Of a stretch of 64,000 bases of DNA, positions 1 to 47,285 are shown piece after piece (within the stretch, counting starts at the first letter, position 1; each line of letters starts with the position of its first letter). A model generated the notes under the pieces. It was not told the origin of the DNA. It saw only the letters and a program-made list of their open reading frames with translations, and did not search any database. Source of the stretch: Strongylocentrotus purpuratus (taxonomy: Eukaryota; Echinodermata; Echinoidea; Camarodonta; Strongylocentrotidae); the NCBI RefSeq assembly GCF_000002235.5, contig NW_022145594.1, positions 19,198,412 through 19,262,411 of the forward strand, in the 5' to 3' direction. The position numbers were made by a program, and so were the translations under genes.

Positions 1-1504
1 TTTTTTTGTTTTTGTTTTTGTACTTTTACCAGAAATGAAAAGTTGACTACCTAAATTGCCATGGGTTAAATAAGCCTGAATACTCTTGTAACACCAAAAG
101 GATTTCAGGAATACTAGCCATTGTAATTATGACCTCCTGTAAAGTTCTTATAATCCCTTTTTACCAGATTCTGAAAAAGGCTTTAGGAAAATAGTAAAAT
201 ATTGATCTACTGTATAATAAACATGCAGAGGATATACCTTTATGTGATATTGTGTAAATACATTGTTGCAGTGTGTACCTGGTTAATTTAATCTTTACAT
301 ATTCCACTAGATTCATCACCTTCAAGAATGAACCATTTTTAAATATTCATGAATTGAAATTTTCCTCTATAAACACAGAGTGACAACAATATACAAACAT
401 ATATCAGTACAGAGAAATGTACGCACCTCAAGAACTAGTCATAAAAAAGTACTTTTTAACGGTTTTTCAGAATTAAAAAGTACAATCAAAATTGCCACAG
501 ACACTCAAAAAGATGAACAATTTATACATATTATTTGACATCCAACCAAAACGCATATATGTTCAGGGTACAGCAAGCACATTTTAGGGTGAAACCAAAG
601 AAAATCATGAAATTTAATCGTCTAAACAACTACAAAGTAAACCAATTTGAAGAGCGTTTCAAAACTGAAAGGGTACATGTTTGGAGAAAGATAGATTACC
701 TACCGGATAGATTGTAGACCTTTCCCCATTCTTTCAAAAATTGCCCTCAAAATAATTTTTTTCATTTTAACACAACAAGGGCAATATAAAGCAATCAACT
801 AACTACTATTATTCACATAACACTCAAAATATTCTCATCAATATCATAATTACACTTTGAAAACACCATCGGATTGCATTGATCTCACCTCCCATCTCCA
901 AATAATCTCACATCTACATGTAACTTAATTGTATCTACACTAATGTAATGCATTTTAAATATGGCTAATGTAGTACAGGAAACGATATCAATGTAACATT
1001 TAAAAATGTACTTTAATTTGTTCGGAATTAAAACAGGCTCAGTTTGTTGCAACTTGAGATGATGTACATACATACATACGCTTGAACACGGTCAGTCTTC
1101 AAAACTAGTAAAACTAAAATCGTTTACAGTAGAGTGCTACTTGCAATGATACACCATGATACAATGTCTCTTAGTTTGTGTCTTTTTGGCTTCAAAGGGA
1201 GGCATGTGTTTTCAAATACTGGGTAATAAAATTTCAATTTACAATTACAAAAATGACCTTCCATCTTAAAAACTACATATAGTACTTGGAAAGACATGCG
1301 TTAAATACCTTATTGGCATTCCACAGAATACTAAAATGTCTTCACTCCTGATATCAATTTAAAATCAATTAATTAAATATTTCATTATTTTGCCGTACAA
1401 ACTCCTAATCTTCAAAGATAGTACCCCATTCATTTCACAATCAAGATTACCAGATACAAGTACAGCACCGTTTTCAAAAGGAAATATGACATGACACAAT
1501 TCGT

Positions 1505-1590
1505 CCCTATTTTCACATAGTGACGGTAGGAGAATCGTCACGCAAATTGTATGCGATTTTCCTCCCTGCGGTCACTTCGTGAAAATAGGG
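1505..1590. repeat. Short palindromic repeat (MITE-like hairpin)
   Basis: CCCTATTTTCAC at the left end is matched by its complement GTGAAAATAGGG at the right end, followed inward by further imperfect pairing (GTGACGG with a GGTCAC core). Confidence 0.6.
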
Positions 1591-3191
1591 TCGAATTTAG
1601 ATATCCAGGGCACTTTCCTCACGATTAATATCTGTCACCCCCTAAACTATTGTAAGTCCAAGAAACATTTGCTAAACCACCAGAAACAACTAAGCCTGAC
1701 CACTTAGGCCCGTATCATATTGAATTGAAAGCAGTGTACCAATCACCTAAAGTTATTTTTTGTAAAGCTACAATGCATAAAATTTACCTCGAAAAAATAA
1801 TTACCCAGCCTACTACAAATAAGAAGAAGGAAATAAAGCATAACATAAAACCCCAAGCGCTGAACCGAAGTTTGACTTGAGATACAATTCATGTGGGCCA
1901 TATTTTAGATGAGTGCGGATAAGTACGGGGATCGAGTAGTCTTGTCGGAAATCACTTTCATGTTCAATGTTCAAACTTGCAATATCTTTCTGCAGAAGTA
2001 ACGTTGGAAGCTCATATTTTGAAAATAGTGCATCAACATGGAACTGCCATTTAAACCAACAGCGCAAAATGTTTGTTTCGTGATCGGTACACTTACAGCT
2101 TTTGTTCAACATCACATTGCTTTCCTAATTTGTTAAGCACGATCCTAAACCCAGATATGGGTTTTACTGAATTAGTTGAAAAGGCAACAACATGTATTAT
2201 GTCTACATCTTATAATAAAAACCAAGACTAAGACAGATCAAATTATGTTTTACCCTTTTTTTCTGATTTTATATAAAACACAACAAGTAGAGATACCAAA
2301 AGCAAAAGTATCTAAATCCGGTGGGTTACTGTGATTGAGGTAGTGACTACAATAAGTGCAGTGTCACAATTTGTATACAAAAGGCACTAATATCTTGATT
2401 GCAGAAATTCTTTGGATATAATTATTACTTTTGATCAATATTTTGCATAATGACACAAATCTACAATTTGATCCATATATGAATAACCACAGGAAGAGAT
2501 GATTCATCTACGAGAGAAGGCAAGCCTTGTGATCATATAACAAAAGGATGCTCAATTAATGTGCATGATGTATCCCGACAAGAACACTTTCCATTAAAAT
2601 CACTTAATGGCTTGATAAATAGAACATTATGGAAGAATACATTAAAAGGCATGATTATTGTTTGAGCTAAGAAAGCTGAGGAAACGATAAACAGTTTTGC
2701 AGGATCCTTTTATCTTTGCTCACGAACCTTTCCATCTGTATGGACATGCACAAAATAACATGATGTTATTGAAAATATACCCACAAACAAAATTGGATTT
2801 GCTTTTATGTAAATCATTGTACGGTATAATAACATCTCTATTTCTATGCAGCTTTTCAGTTCTCACCCAACACTCATTAAAATAAAAAATGAAATTCTGT
2901 ACACAATTTATCATACCTATTGGATTGCTGTTAAATATTCAAATTTGCAAATCTATGATGGACATGTGTGATAAATGAAGAATCTACAAAATTATTTCTT
3001 CACAATACCACAATTTTTTACACTATAAAAACATATCATTATTCTTTCAATTAAACGAGCGAAATGTATTGCTTTCATCGCTAGAAATCACACCACAAAT
3101 CTTTGGCTTGTATATACAATGTACAAAGATGGGGATGGTACACAGGATGTTGGAGTATAATTATCCTGTTACATCTTAAACGAGGAATAAT

Positions 3192-3292
3192 GCCTTAACA
3201 AAGGACACTAGTGCGTCGACTTGGGTATCAAACCAGCAACCTCCAAGTTAAGAGGCTGCTGCTCTACCCACAGAGCTAATGCACCTCCTATA
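3192..3292 (-). repeat. tRNA-derived SINE fragment
   Basis: Read on the minus strand it has an A-box-like segment TAGCTCTGTGGGTAGAGC and a B-box-like GGTTTGATACC with tRNA-like spacing. No intact tRNA cloverleaf with a 3' acceptor match is seen, so a SINE or tRNA relic is more likely than a tRNA gene. Confidence 0.55.
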
Positions 3293-3373
3293 TGTGGGAC
3301 ATAACAGGTTAATAGAATATTGGACTGGCCATCGATGGGTTAACTGATGATATAAAAAGGTGCATCTGGTGGT

Positions 3374-37212
<33,839 letters not shown>

Positions 37213-37896
37213 CTGAAAGATGAAAGAAGAAGAAAATTGTAAGAGATTACTAATACATTGGACGACTGAATTATTGTCTTATTCATTATTATTTCTTTGA
37301 AATATCAACTGAAACTACATGTACACTGTCTGTACAGGTATGTGGCAAAAGGTACAAACAAATGTATAAACTAACACAAATGAAGATGGAGGAACATATT
37401 CATGCATACCGGTACCGGTATATATTATATAAGAACCATACACATTGTAGGAAAAACCTAGCACATGATTTGTTTGAGAGAGAAGAGAAGAGAGCTGTTG
37501 TGTGCAATTTTCAAACTTTAGACCATTTACACCAGATGACTCAAGCCCTGATTGAATGATTCCTTTAATATCAAGCTCTTTTTAGAAAGGCGCTACACCT
37601 CTTGTTTGTATACATAACCATTCTAAAACGACACATTTCATTATTCTACATTTCATAGAACAAGAAATATTTAATACAAAATTTCATGTGACTTCTACTA
37701 AAAAAGATCAGCTGCACAATGTGCCAATGGATGAGATGGAAGTCTGAAAAATCTTTGAACCAGAATTGATTTGATCCAAGATCATGTATTACTATCCTGG
37801 TAGCGGTGGTGCCAACAGAAAAAAAATTTGATTGCATATCATGTATCCAGTCTTCATATAAAACATCATGTAATTGTCATAGTCTTGCTGGTATCG

Positions 37897-38090
37897 CATA
37901 AGGCCTGTCTTCATCAGCTCCATTTTGCCAAATATCCCGCTATTTTCAAACTGGGGATATTATCCCGAAGCTTGAAAATTGCATCTTCGCCAGACCCATA
38001 CGTTAATCACAAACTAGTTCGGACGAGCGCAATTAGCCCGGTATCTTCCAAATAGTGGGATATTTTGGAAACAACTAATTTTAGGCGAAT
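37897..38090. repeat. Diverged relative of the 43919-44500 palindrome
   Basis: Shares GGCCTGTCTTCATCAGCTC, CAAATATCCCGCTATTT, GATATTATCCCGA and TAGTGGGATATTTTG words with the palindrome. Confidence 0.6.
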
Positions 38091-38520
38091 TAGGACAACA
38101 GCACCAAGGCGTCTACATAGTATTAGGTGCTTTAAAAAGTAACCATATTATCATTATTATTATTAAACAGCACCTTTAATGTGGTACATGGTATAGATGT
38201 ACCGATATGTCCATAGATGTAGATGTATGTGACATCTTCTTTATGAGTTTCAGCAGTCATCGGTATTAATTCTTGCTACAGCTAGTATACATCACCAGAC
38301 TACACAGACAGATGGTGTGTTATGTAACTCATCAGCAGTGTCTTTTCATACCACTAATCTACTGTGGTTATTCAGTTAACAGTGGGAGGTGAAAATCAAT
38401 GGATACTCAAGCACACATGGATAATGATTCATAGAAAAATCTTTGCTAAGCAGAGATTGAGTCACTCAATACAATCAGTGATGAGGCATGATAGATCCTC
38501 AACGAGTTGGTGTTGGTATT

Positions 38521-38905
38521 TGTCTTTGTCTCTCTCTCTCTCTCTCTGGTCCATCTCTCTTTCTCTGTATTTCTTGTTCTTTCTTGGTTTCTCTTTATCT
38601 TTTCTTCTCTCTCTAATCCCTTTACTCCTCCTCCTACTTCTTCACCATGTTCTCCTTCCTCTTCTTCTTCACCTACCCCTTCCTCCTCTTCTCTTCTCTT
38701 CTCATCCTCTTTCTCTTCTCTTCTCATTCTCTTTCTCTTTCTCTTCTCTTCTCTTCTCTTCTCTTCTCATCCTCTTTCTCTTCTCTTCTCTTCTCTTCTC
38801 TTCTCATCCTCTTTCTCTTCTCTTCTCTTCTCTTCTCTTCTCTTCTCTTCTCTTCTCTTCTCTTCTCATCCTCTTCTCTTCTCATCCTCTTTCTCTTCTC
38901 TTCTC
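38521..38905. repeat. (TCTTC)n pyrimidine microsatellite
   Basis: TCTC repeats followed by about 230 bp of TCTTC units broken by ATCCTCTTTC. Apparent Ser/Leu/Phe-rich frames are artefacts. Confidence 0.92.
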
Positions 38906-39500
38906 TTCCTCCTCCTACTTATTATTTATCCCCCTTCTTTTTGTTATTCTTCTTATTTCTTCTCCATCTCTTCCTCTTCCTCTCGTTCCCTTTCAATCAT
39001 CCTTACCCAGCTCTTAACTGTGAAGGTTTCCTTCTCTATCTTTCTCCTGCTCTATCTCTCTAAATCTAGATCTAAATGTTTAAACTGTGGAACCTGCATG
39101 TAAAGACCATATTTTCCTTCTCAGATGCCAAAGAGACCATAATTGAGTACATGCAGTGCAGGCAATTGACTAAATGCCTACAAGACCAGATTGAGAAAAG
39201 TCCAGGCAATGGACTAAAAGTGCCTACATGTGAACATGACATTTTAAAAATAAAGGACATTTAAATTATGCAGATTTTGAAATAATAGTACCCCAAGCAC
39301 ATTACATAATCTGTATTGTGTTCTATGTCAGCCCTGAAGATTGCACTTTGCACATTTCTGTGTATAGTACTTGCTAATTCAAGATGTACTGTGACACATG
39401 CATGCATGACACACAGGGATTTGTATTGCTATTATCAAGATTTATGATTAATGATTAACATGGTATAAATCCCAAAATCTTGTTGTCAACATTCCTCCCT

Positions 39501-39827
39501 TTAAAGGTACTATGTTCCATTTGCAGGCCCAAAAAATTAAAAGGTTAAATTCCAACGGCATTTGAAAGACAATACTAATTAAGAACTTCTCTAAAAAAGA
39601 GGGGGCTTGAAAATGTCTTTAAGTGGGAAAATAATGACTATTAGTTGTCAAATCGACTTAGGAGCTATATAGAGCCAGTAAGTAATAGTCTGATTTTTCA
39701 GACCATTGTACCGAATGGTCTTACATTTTATGCTGCGCAAAGATAGGACATACATGACATATTCATAATTCCTGCAAAGTTCTACAGAATTTGATGTTGG
39801 CTGCAAAAGAGACATAGTATCTTTAAA
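39501..39827. mobile_element. MITE, TTTAAAGGTACTATGTCCC family, copy 2
   Basis: TTTAAAGGTACTATGTTCCA plus TTTGCAGGCC at the left and GACATAGTATCTTTAAA at the right; shares ATTCATAATTCCTGCAAAGT with copy 1. It ends 5 nt from the donor of candidate exon E0. Confidence 0.8.
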
Positions 39828-39838
39828 TGACTTGTTAC

Positions 39839-39944
39839 CTGGAATATCAAGGAAGTGAGCTAGGGAAAGGCATAAAAGGCATAAAAGGCCATTGCACAAT
39901 AAAGTTTGACTAGCATACAAATTATATGTTAATTCTATTTTCAA
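39839..39944 (-). CDS. E0: candidate first coding exon with signal peptide (uncertain)
   Basis: An ATG at 39944 opens 35 codons ending in a GTAACA donor (39838-39833) in phase 1, which fits E1. The peptide begins MKIELTYN and has a hydrophobic core LLCNGLLCLLCLSLA followed by HF, so cleavage after Ser-Leu-Ala is plausible. It lies 2.6 kb upstream of E1. Against it: the sequence is part of an imperfect local tandem duplication (39.84-40.11 kb) whose second copy does not keep this reading frame. The real signal exon of NCAM-type genes often lies far upstream, so this may be chance. Confidence 0.3.
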
Positions 39945-41848
39945 ATCTTAATTGTCACATGTATAAACAGAAAGAATCAACTTTTCTACTTCAGCCTATA
40001 ATAAACTAGGAATATCTAGGAAGAAAGCTAGGAAATGCGTAGAAGGCCATTTTGCAATCAAATCTTAATTCTAGTTTCAAATCTTGATTGTCACAGATAT
40101 AAACAGAAAGAATGTAACTTTTTGATTACAACTTATGCTAAAAAAAGAAACATTTCAAGGAAACAGGAAAAGGTGTCCATTATCAATGCAACTGTGCTCT
40201 GGTTTATCAAGCCGTTAATAGGGCAGTCCATCCCCCATTATGATATCAAGTTGCGGTTTGTCCCCATGTTCAGACAACCATAATTAATTCATCTTATACA
40301 TGTAGCTTGGCTATAGGAAAACTAATCACCTTTGGTCTAGTCTGAACATAATACACAGAAACCACGTATCGTCAAACATCAAAACCAAAAATGATTGGTT
40401 TTTCTCACATTTCATTGTTTCGCAACGAAAAATAGAAAGAGAAATAACCCACCTCCGGAATGTGTTTTTTGTTAAAACGCCTGCTGAAGTTTCACAAAAT
40501 TGTTGCAGTGTTAAAAGCAAACTTTGGTGAGATACTGTTTTGGGGGCTAAAAACTTCTTCTCCCAAGAACTCAACCTTCTCTTTAAATGTCGAGTTCAGG
40601 TAGACTTTCCCTTTAAAGCTCTAGCCAATCTGCTAGGTCAAACCAAGGACCCTGGTCAATCCAAGAGGAACCCACCCTGGTCAATCCAGGGAGATGGGAC
40701 CAGCATGTTTCATGAACTATGTTCATATGGCATTGTCCTGGATTTTAACTTTAATCCTGTGAAACGTCAAACTTTTAAACAACAAGTAACAACAATGCAG
40801 GTTCACATGGGACCACAACAAGGATAGTTCCTAGTTTTAAACCTCACACGACTTCACATGAGGACCTCTCCCTCAACCCATGCTCATAGCTATTGAACTA
40901 ACATAGCTTTTGATTTTTAAAACTTAAGTTTTAAAACCATGAGTGTGTCCTCTTCATACATAAACCACAGGGTATTGATATTCTAACAGTTTTTAACTAC
41001 ATGCTTAACTTTAATTTCACAACCTCTCCTGTGAACCAAGCTATTGCTTTCAGTATCATAAACTGGACATTACAAATCACATGGGCAGCTGTTCGATTTC
41101 AGATAAACAGATATTCATATCTCCACTGACCACATAAAAGTCCTGCTTGACCTCGAACCAAAAACAGAAGCAAAGAATCTTTGAGGTCAAATAGTCAAGC
41201 CATAGGAAATGTTTGATTGGGGGGGGGGGGGTTCTATGGGGGAGGAGTAGACAATGGTTGAATGGGGATGAATTGGCATTTGGTTTACAACCACTTCATT
41301 TTTTACTACCCAGTATACAATAAATGTTTACTCTTTGAAAGCAGGATAAATTACATGGGCAGCTGTTTTATCAGATGATGGGGATATTCACATCTTGATT
41401 GACCACATATATCCTGCTTGACCTTCTAACACAACTTCATAAATGTGAGATAAACAAATGGTATTTGGTTGTAGTGACAACGCCCCTATGGCCGGGAGAG
41501 GTGAGCTTTAGCAATAAGGGTATACAGGTCTTAACAAAACATGCTTATTTACTAAAGAAGTTAGCCTATAAATAATCTTTGTTTCATTTAGTTTCAAGGA
41601 TGCCCCTATTATAGTCCTTCATATACAGTAGGCCTGTCTTCATATGCAGTTGTAAATTGAGCATATCTGACAGATAATGTATAAACATATATCAAGAAAG
41701 TGTTTGCCGAAATAAAATCTAAATTGTGTTGTGCAGTGAACTGAATTGTAAGCTGTCCGGGGCCTGCAAAAAGGCAGTAGGAACAATGAATTGCCAATGA
41801 CAGTATTGAAATAGTACTAGCCTTCTTGCAGGCAGTTGATCCCTGTTG

Positions 41849-42292
41849 TCCACACACACAAAATTCATTGTATAGCTATCCCGAAACTGTTAAGTTACCG
41901 GTATACCGTTTCAGGATAGCCGTACAATGAAATTGTGTGTGTGTACGCTTACTAATGATACGTCAAATAAAGAAACGTTGTATAACGAAACGCGGGTCTG
42001 GTTATCGTTTCGAACTAGAAATCGATAAGGAATCACAGAATGTTTGGTGTGTGGACGTATGGTCAAACTAGAACGGTATAACTGGGCGGGGCTTAATGTG
42101 ATTGCGCACGAAAGGAGACCTAACCTCTCATTTCCGCTTCATGACCGCGGCACAGCGCAGTAGTTAACTGTTGAGTTTCGAGATCACTTGTTCTTGTGTG
42201 CGGACGCCCTGTTCACTAAACAATGATGCTTTATACAACGTTTCTTTATAGAGTTTCAGGATAATGTTGTGTGTGTGTGTGTGTGGACACGC
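41849..42292. mobile_element. TIR element with GTCCACACACACA ends
   Basis: TTGTCCACACACACAAAATT at the left and GTGTGTGTGTGTGGACAC at the right. Inside, a hairpin 41852-41946 pairs ATTGTATAGCTATCC with GGATAGCCGTACAAT, and AGAAACGTTGTATA (41969) pairs with TATACAACGTTTCT (42232). Confidence 0.65.
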
Positions 42293-43226
42293 TGGATGAT
42301 GTGCAGGTCACAAGGAAGTCAATGCAAGTTCTTTAATGATACAGGAGAACAATGGTCAATACTGTTCTTGTCACTCCACATTACATTGTTAGTTACCTAA
42401 CATTGATTGAATGAAGCCTTCTGTTTCCTCAAGGAGAGAGATGAAATGTTCATCCTGCATCATCAGAACACCATCGTCTGGGAATGTTAAACTAAAATCC
42501 ACATCAATTCATGAGCTCTGATACACCTCCATGCCAGAAGGGTGTTAACTCGTACCAATTTACTACACACAGATGTAGCCAACGCCCTTTTCACTCTTCC
42601 CAGATGAATTGGTCTGTGAACATTTGCTTCATAAGGAGTAACCTACCTTTGGGGCTGAATATGAAGGGTAATTATGGAAATGTTTGATGCTGACTACTTT
42701 AAATGTATAAAATATTATAATAAAATGAATTTCTGGAGGAATTTGTAAGCACAAATCTTCTGCAATAAATCAAAATCTTTAAAAGAAAATAGAATGTAGA
42801 ACTAGAATACTAAACCGTACAAAGAGCTCTAAACGTAAGATCAGAAATTTGCACCAATAGCCCCAAGGATATTTCACTTTGTATCTAGACATTTTCTTAG
42901 ATGGTCTTCCTCCAGCAAAACAAGTACCGGTAGCTCTTTATTGCATTCAGCATTAGCTGCATTCACAATGTAACCAAAAATCATCAATGTTTATCACATT
43001 TATGTGTTTTGCATGCAAGCATGACAAAACATCCAAAATCGAGACATCCACTTCTGGAATGTGTGTTTTGTTTGAATGCCTGTCAGAGTTTCAACGATTA
43101 TTGCACTCTAAATGCAAATTTTGCTAAGAAACTGATTTTTGATAATGTGACTCTCCTCGCTTCTGTGCTTCTGGTGTACATGTATGCACACTCCCCATCC
43201 CCCAAAAGTCAGTATGAGCAAACTTT
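42293..43226. other. Non-coding stretch, nothing recognised
   Basis: AT-rich DNA without clear repeats or coding. Confidence 0.5.
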
Positions 43227-43685
43227 GACCCCGTTCTCACTCACTTTGAAAGTGGTCTTAGTTAGACCGCTCCAGAGGAACGGGTCTTGAGGAACGGTTT
43301 GAGAGCATTCACACTCCGAGCAGTTTTTTATGGCTCAAACCGCTCCACGAGTCAAAGTGGTCTTGTTGCTATGGCAGCTCAGGTCAGCAGGTCAATTTTT
43401 TCGCGCGCGGAATACAAACCGTATGTACCGTACTACATGTTTCGCACAGAACGTCACTAGCTCACTTCCGGTCAAAGTACGCTTCCGTTCACATTGCACG
43501 TTAGAGCGGTCCAAACCGCTCTTAATAAGACCCGTTCCTCAAGACCACCTTCCGAGGTGGTCTTCTGGAGCGGTCCAGAAGTCCACTTCCTGGACCACTT
43601 TGACCGTTCTCACTCACCTAAGAACTGCTCCTGAGGAACGGGTCTTAGTTAGACCACTCCAACGAAGTGAATGAGAACGGGGTCT
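43227..43685. mobile_element. TIR element with GACCCCGTTCTCACTCAC ends
   Basis: GACCCCGTTCTCACTCACTT at the left, AAGTGAATGAGAACGGGGTC at the right, flanked by TTT on both sides. The interior is built from inverted GAGCGGTC/GACCGCTC and AACGGGTCTT blocks. Confidence 0.8.
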
Positions 43686-43918
43686 TTGATGGTTCCTCAT
43701 TGGTTTTTCCAGTAGCGTAGATGGTAGTAAAAAAAAAAAAAAAAAGGTGTTTTGGCTGTTGGCATCTTTTCTGATTTTTCTTGACAAAACTGATTAATAT
43801 GACCTTGGAAACAAGCTAGGGTCTGTGAAAAGAGACTTCAGCTGTCTAGGAATGTTGTTTGTGTGAATTGAATGATGTCTGAGAGTCTCTTATTAATCTG
43901 TTTTTCAAAAAGACACAA

Positions 43919-44500
43919 TAGGCGTGTCTGCACTATCTCGAGATTGCCAAATATCCAGCTATTTGAACTATCCCGATCGCAAAATATCCAGCCAATTTGC
44001 GTCTTCATTAGAACGAAGTAGCAAATTAGCTGGATAGTTGGTCGGGATAATATCCCAAGATATCTCGGTCTAGTTTGCAAAATATCCCACTATTTCCGAA
44101 CTAGCGGGATAGTTTGCGACCGTCTTCATTAGACCGAAGTACGGAGTCAAATATCCCGATCCCGATCCCATCATGCACAGCGATTTCCGGTTTTCCGTGT
44201 TAACTAGTTGTACTAGCGCGCGCACATGCGATCTATACCGCTCAGCGGTGCATGATGGGATCGGGATATTTGACTCCGTACTTCGGTCTAATGAAGACGG
44301 TCGCAAACTATCCCGCTAGTTCGGAAATAGTGGGATATTTTGCAAACTAGACCGAGATATCTTGGGATATTATCCCGACCAACTATCCAGCTAATTTGCT
44401 ACTTCGTTCTAATGAAGACGCAATTAGCTGGATAAATTGCGATCGGGATAGTTCAAATAGCTGGATATTTGGCAATCTCGAGATAGTGAAGACGGGCCTA
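43919..44500. mobile_element. Near-perfect 582-bp palindrome (foldback MITE)
   Basis: Two arms of about 270 bp are almost exact reverse complements around a short GC-rich centre near 44210. Ends read TAGGCGTGTCTGCACTATCT and AGATAGTGAAGACGGGCCTA. TATCCCGCTA and CAAATATCC words recur within each arm. Diverged relatives lie near 37897-38090 and 50185-50412. Confidence 0.9.
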
Positions 44501-46184
44501 AGGTAACAGGATTCATTCCTTTGCCCATTTGGGAGGTATTCCTTTGTTCTGTTCTAGAAGGATCTTCCAAAAATCCATTGTAGAATTAGTTTAATTTGCG
44601 TAAATAATCAGAAATACTACCCTATCGATGTGATTATGCATTATTAAGCATTGATCTGACTTTAGAAGTACTGAATAACTGGTTTTAGAGCAGAACATAT
44701 CATTGAAAAGGGTCATACTGTCTGTCACGAATGGAGTCAATGTTGCATGAATAATCAATTTTACCCTCTGCATATTACGCATTGACATTGATCTTTCACA
44801 CTATCACAGCTCTACGTAGCATCGGCCTATTGGAAAGCAGAAGGATTCACTGGTAGTGTGGTATGGAGAGAGATAAAACCGTTCTAAAATTGTAATTGTT
44901 CAAATCCTGAAATTTTACCAGGATTTGATCTACAGATCTAATAGTATAATTATTGTTCAAGGGAAAAATAAGAATAAGAGAGTACGGTATACTTTGGGCA
45001 TAATCAAATCATAAAATTCTTGAGAAAAAAAAAAATTCACAAAATAATATTCAGTAAAATCTATCCCTTTCTGCTTTCAAATATGCTGAAAGGACCCCCC
45101 CCCCCCCCCCAAAAAAAGGGGGGGGATGCCCTTCTGTCAATGGTTTCTCTTTCTTTTCTCAGTAGATACTGTATTCATATCGTACATGATGACCTAACTG
45201 GAATATTTTTTTAGTGCATTTACAAAAAAATTAAAATAATACAAGCAAAAGAAGTGAGCCCCCATCTTATTGCAACATGTTCACAGCATGCCAACTTTTA
45301 AAAAAAGGCAGATCTTTTGCAGAATATCTGAAGAGTCAGTTTCCTCCATTGTAATTTTGTATACTTTCTGGAAGCACTTTTTGAGGACAAACGACTTTAG
45401 GCTAGGTCACTGGCTTCAGTGTAATGCTGGTATGAGATCAACAATAGCTAGGTTTACACAAAAGTCCATCAATTTTAAGTTTAGGTTGTGGTTTTAAACT
45501 GTTGAGGTTATCTTGTAGTTATGGACTACTTGGACGTACTTGTGGTTATGAAAAATTTACCCCAAAATATGAACCACAAGATCTTACGGTTACGCTTAGC
45601 GTGATAACTACAAGTACCGTACACTGCCTTGACTGTTTCTGTTTTTTCAATGGTGTATTTTGAGGGGTTCCGCGATCTGTGTGGGATGCGTGTATTAAGG
45701 AAGGAGGACATAGATGATTGAAGAATAAAAAATATATAGCATCTGGACTAGAAAACTACATGTACGAGCCGCAGGGGGTCCTTGTTCCAAGTTACGTTTG
45801 GTGAATTAACTGCAAGCTTATACCAGCTCATGGTTAAAATAACTACATGCCCAGGTTATACATGTAAGTTAAAACCATGATAACCAGAAGTTTCACTCCT
45901 GTGTGAATAAACTCTCTGCGGTCTTAGAGGTTTGACGTTTCAAACTTTGAGGTTTTGCAAACTTAAAGTTGAATGGTCACGAGTGAACATAGCTAGTATA
46001 AGGAAACCTAAGGGAGAGCAATCCTGCACTTTTGGAGGCCTCTCTTTTGTCATGGACTCATTAATTATCGGAACAGATAAGGAGACTATTTTTAACACCT
46101 CCTACGATAACAATGTGTGGGTTCATATGTAATGATGTATAGTCTCTGTCTTCAATCCGGTATAGCCATGTGAACACATCAGGC
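44501..46184. other. Non-coding stretch
   Basis: A run of C followed by A and G (45088-45126) and otherwise no recognisable feature. Confidence 0.5.
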
Positions 46185-46558
46185 TTAAAGGTAAAGACCA
46201 GTATTGGTAATGCCCCAATTTCAAAAAATAAAATGGAAGCTCTCATTACCAATCATGTGAAAGAATATGTTTTGACGAATACATGATGATAAAAAAATTG
46301 CCCGGAAACCGCTTACTAATTCATATATTTGGTAAATTTGTTTCTCTCATGGTCTGTGAGAGATATAGGGTAGTCCCATATACATCTTTCTGTGTATAGT
46401 GCTTGTAACTTTACGAAGAATGGGCCAAATTTCTTATCATTTTGATGATTCCAGAACCTTGCAGATGCTAGATGCTAGATGATCAACCTTTTCTGATTGA
46501 TTCCACAACGTTTCTTTCACAATGCAATCGTATGACCATAACTGGTCTTTACCTTTAA
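46185..46558. mobile_element. MITE with TTAAAGGTAAAGACCAGT ends
   Basis: TTAAAGGTAAAGACCAGT at the left and ACTGGTCTTTACCTTTAA at the right are exact inverted repeats. Its right half is related to 53668-53880 (shared GATTCCAGAACCTTGCA-like and TTTCACAATGCAATCG words). Confidence 0.85.
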
Positions 46559-46980
46559 ACTTGTTGAAAGCGCCTTTCTGGCTTGCAGCACACAAGATCA
46601 CAAAACTGCTCCTGAACATACCATGACACACGAACAAGTCACCATTCTTTATCATTAATATCTTCTTTTTTCAAGCTTTTGTAGATAGATTTATGGATTT
46701 ATTTATTTCATTCCAACATTCAATTTAATGTTACAATACTTTATACAAGCCAGGTTTACAAATGTACTTGGGACAGGTAACTCTCTTGTCTTGCATATTA
46801 GATTTGTTCTTCAATCATCTATGTCCCCCTCCCTTACACCCATCCCACACAGAGGGCGGTGTCTCCACTCATCGAGCGATCCCCCAAAACAGCCGTTGGG
46901 TAGAGAATGAGAGGCAAAGACTCCGGTTAAGCATTGGTGGTGCGAAATTTTCTCAGCTGATTGGGCGCGTTGAAACAGTC

Positions 46981-47285
46981 CAGGGGGGTGTTTCATAAAG
47001 CTGTTCGTAAAGTTACGCATAACTTTATGAACGACTTGTATATGAAGTGCCAGATAGGATGCCCAAAGTTTTTCCTGATATTTCCAATAACCTCAATTAA
47101 ATTATGGCAAAAAATATACTTTGCATTAAAAATGTTTTTCAAAATAAGAATGTTAATCTACATCTGCACAGTTCAACTTTATTTGATGCAGTTTATAATG
47201 ATTGAGCATAGCATTTGGCTTTTCATATACAAGTCGTTCTTAAAGTCATGCGAAACTTCACGAACAGCTTTATGAAACAGGGCCC
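46981..47285. mobile_element. MITE with CAGGGGGGTGTTTCATAAAG ends
   Basis: CAGGGGGGTGTTTCATAAAG and CTGTTCGTAAAGTTACGC at the left; GCGAAACTTCACGAACAG and CTTTATGAAACAGGGCCC at the right. ACGACTTGTATATGAA pairs with TTTCATATACAAGTCG inside. Confidence 0.85.

Larger units (their letters stand above)
1..3373 (-). other. Probable 3' UTR of T3 transcripts and downstream flank
   Basis: No coding sequence is supported. I found no AATAAA on the gene strand in this stretch. ATTAAA variants occur at 1017-1012, 617-612 and 292-287, which would imply a long UTR. The DNA is AT-rich with one small hairpin repeat and one SINE-like piece (listed separately). Confidence 0.4.
37213..41846. other. 5' flank or first intron of the NCAM gene, first part
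   Basis: Holds a diverged copy of the TATCCCGCTA palindrome family (37897-38090), a TCTTC satellite (38521-38905), a MITE (39501-39827), the candidate E0 and an imperfect duplication (39.84-40.11 kb). 40120-41846 shows only a G run near 41220 and no coding. Confidence 0.5.

Noticed and set aside
38364-39103. Ser/Leu/Phe-rich frames up to 217 aa
   Set aside because: Produced by the TCTTC microsatellite in several frames at once.
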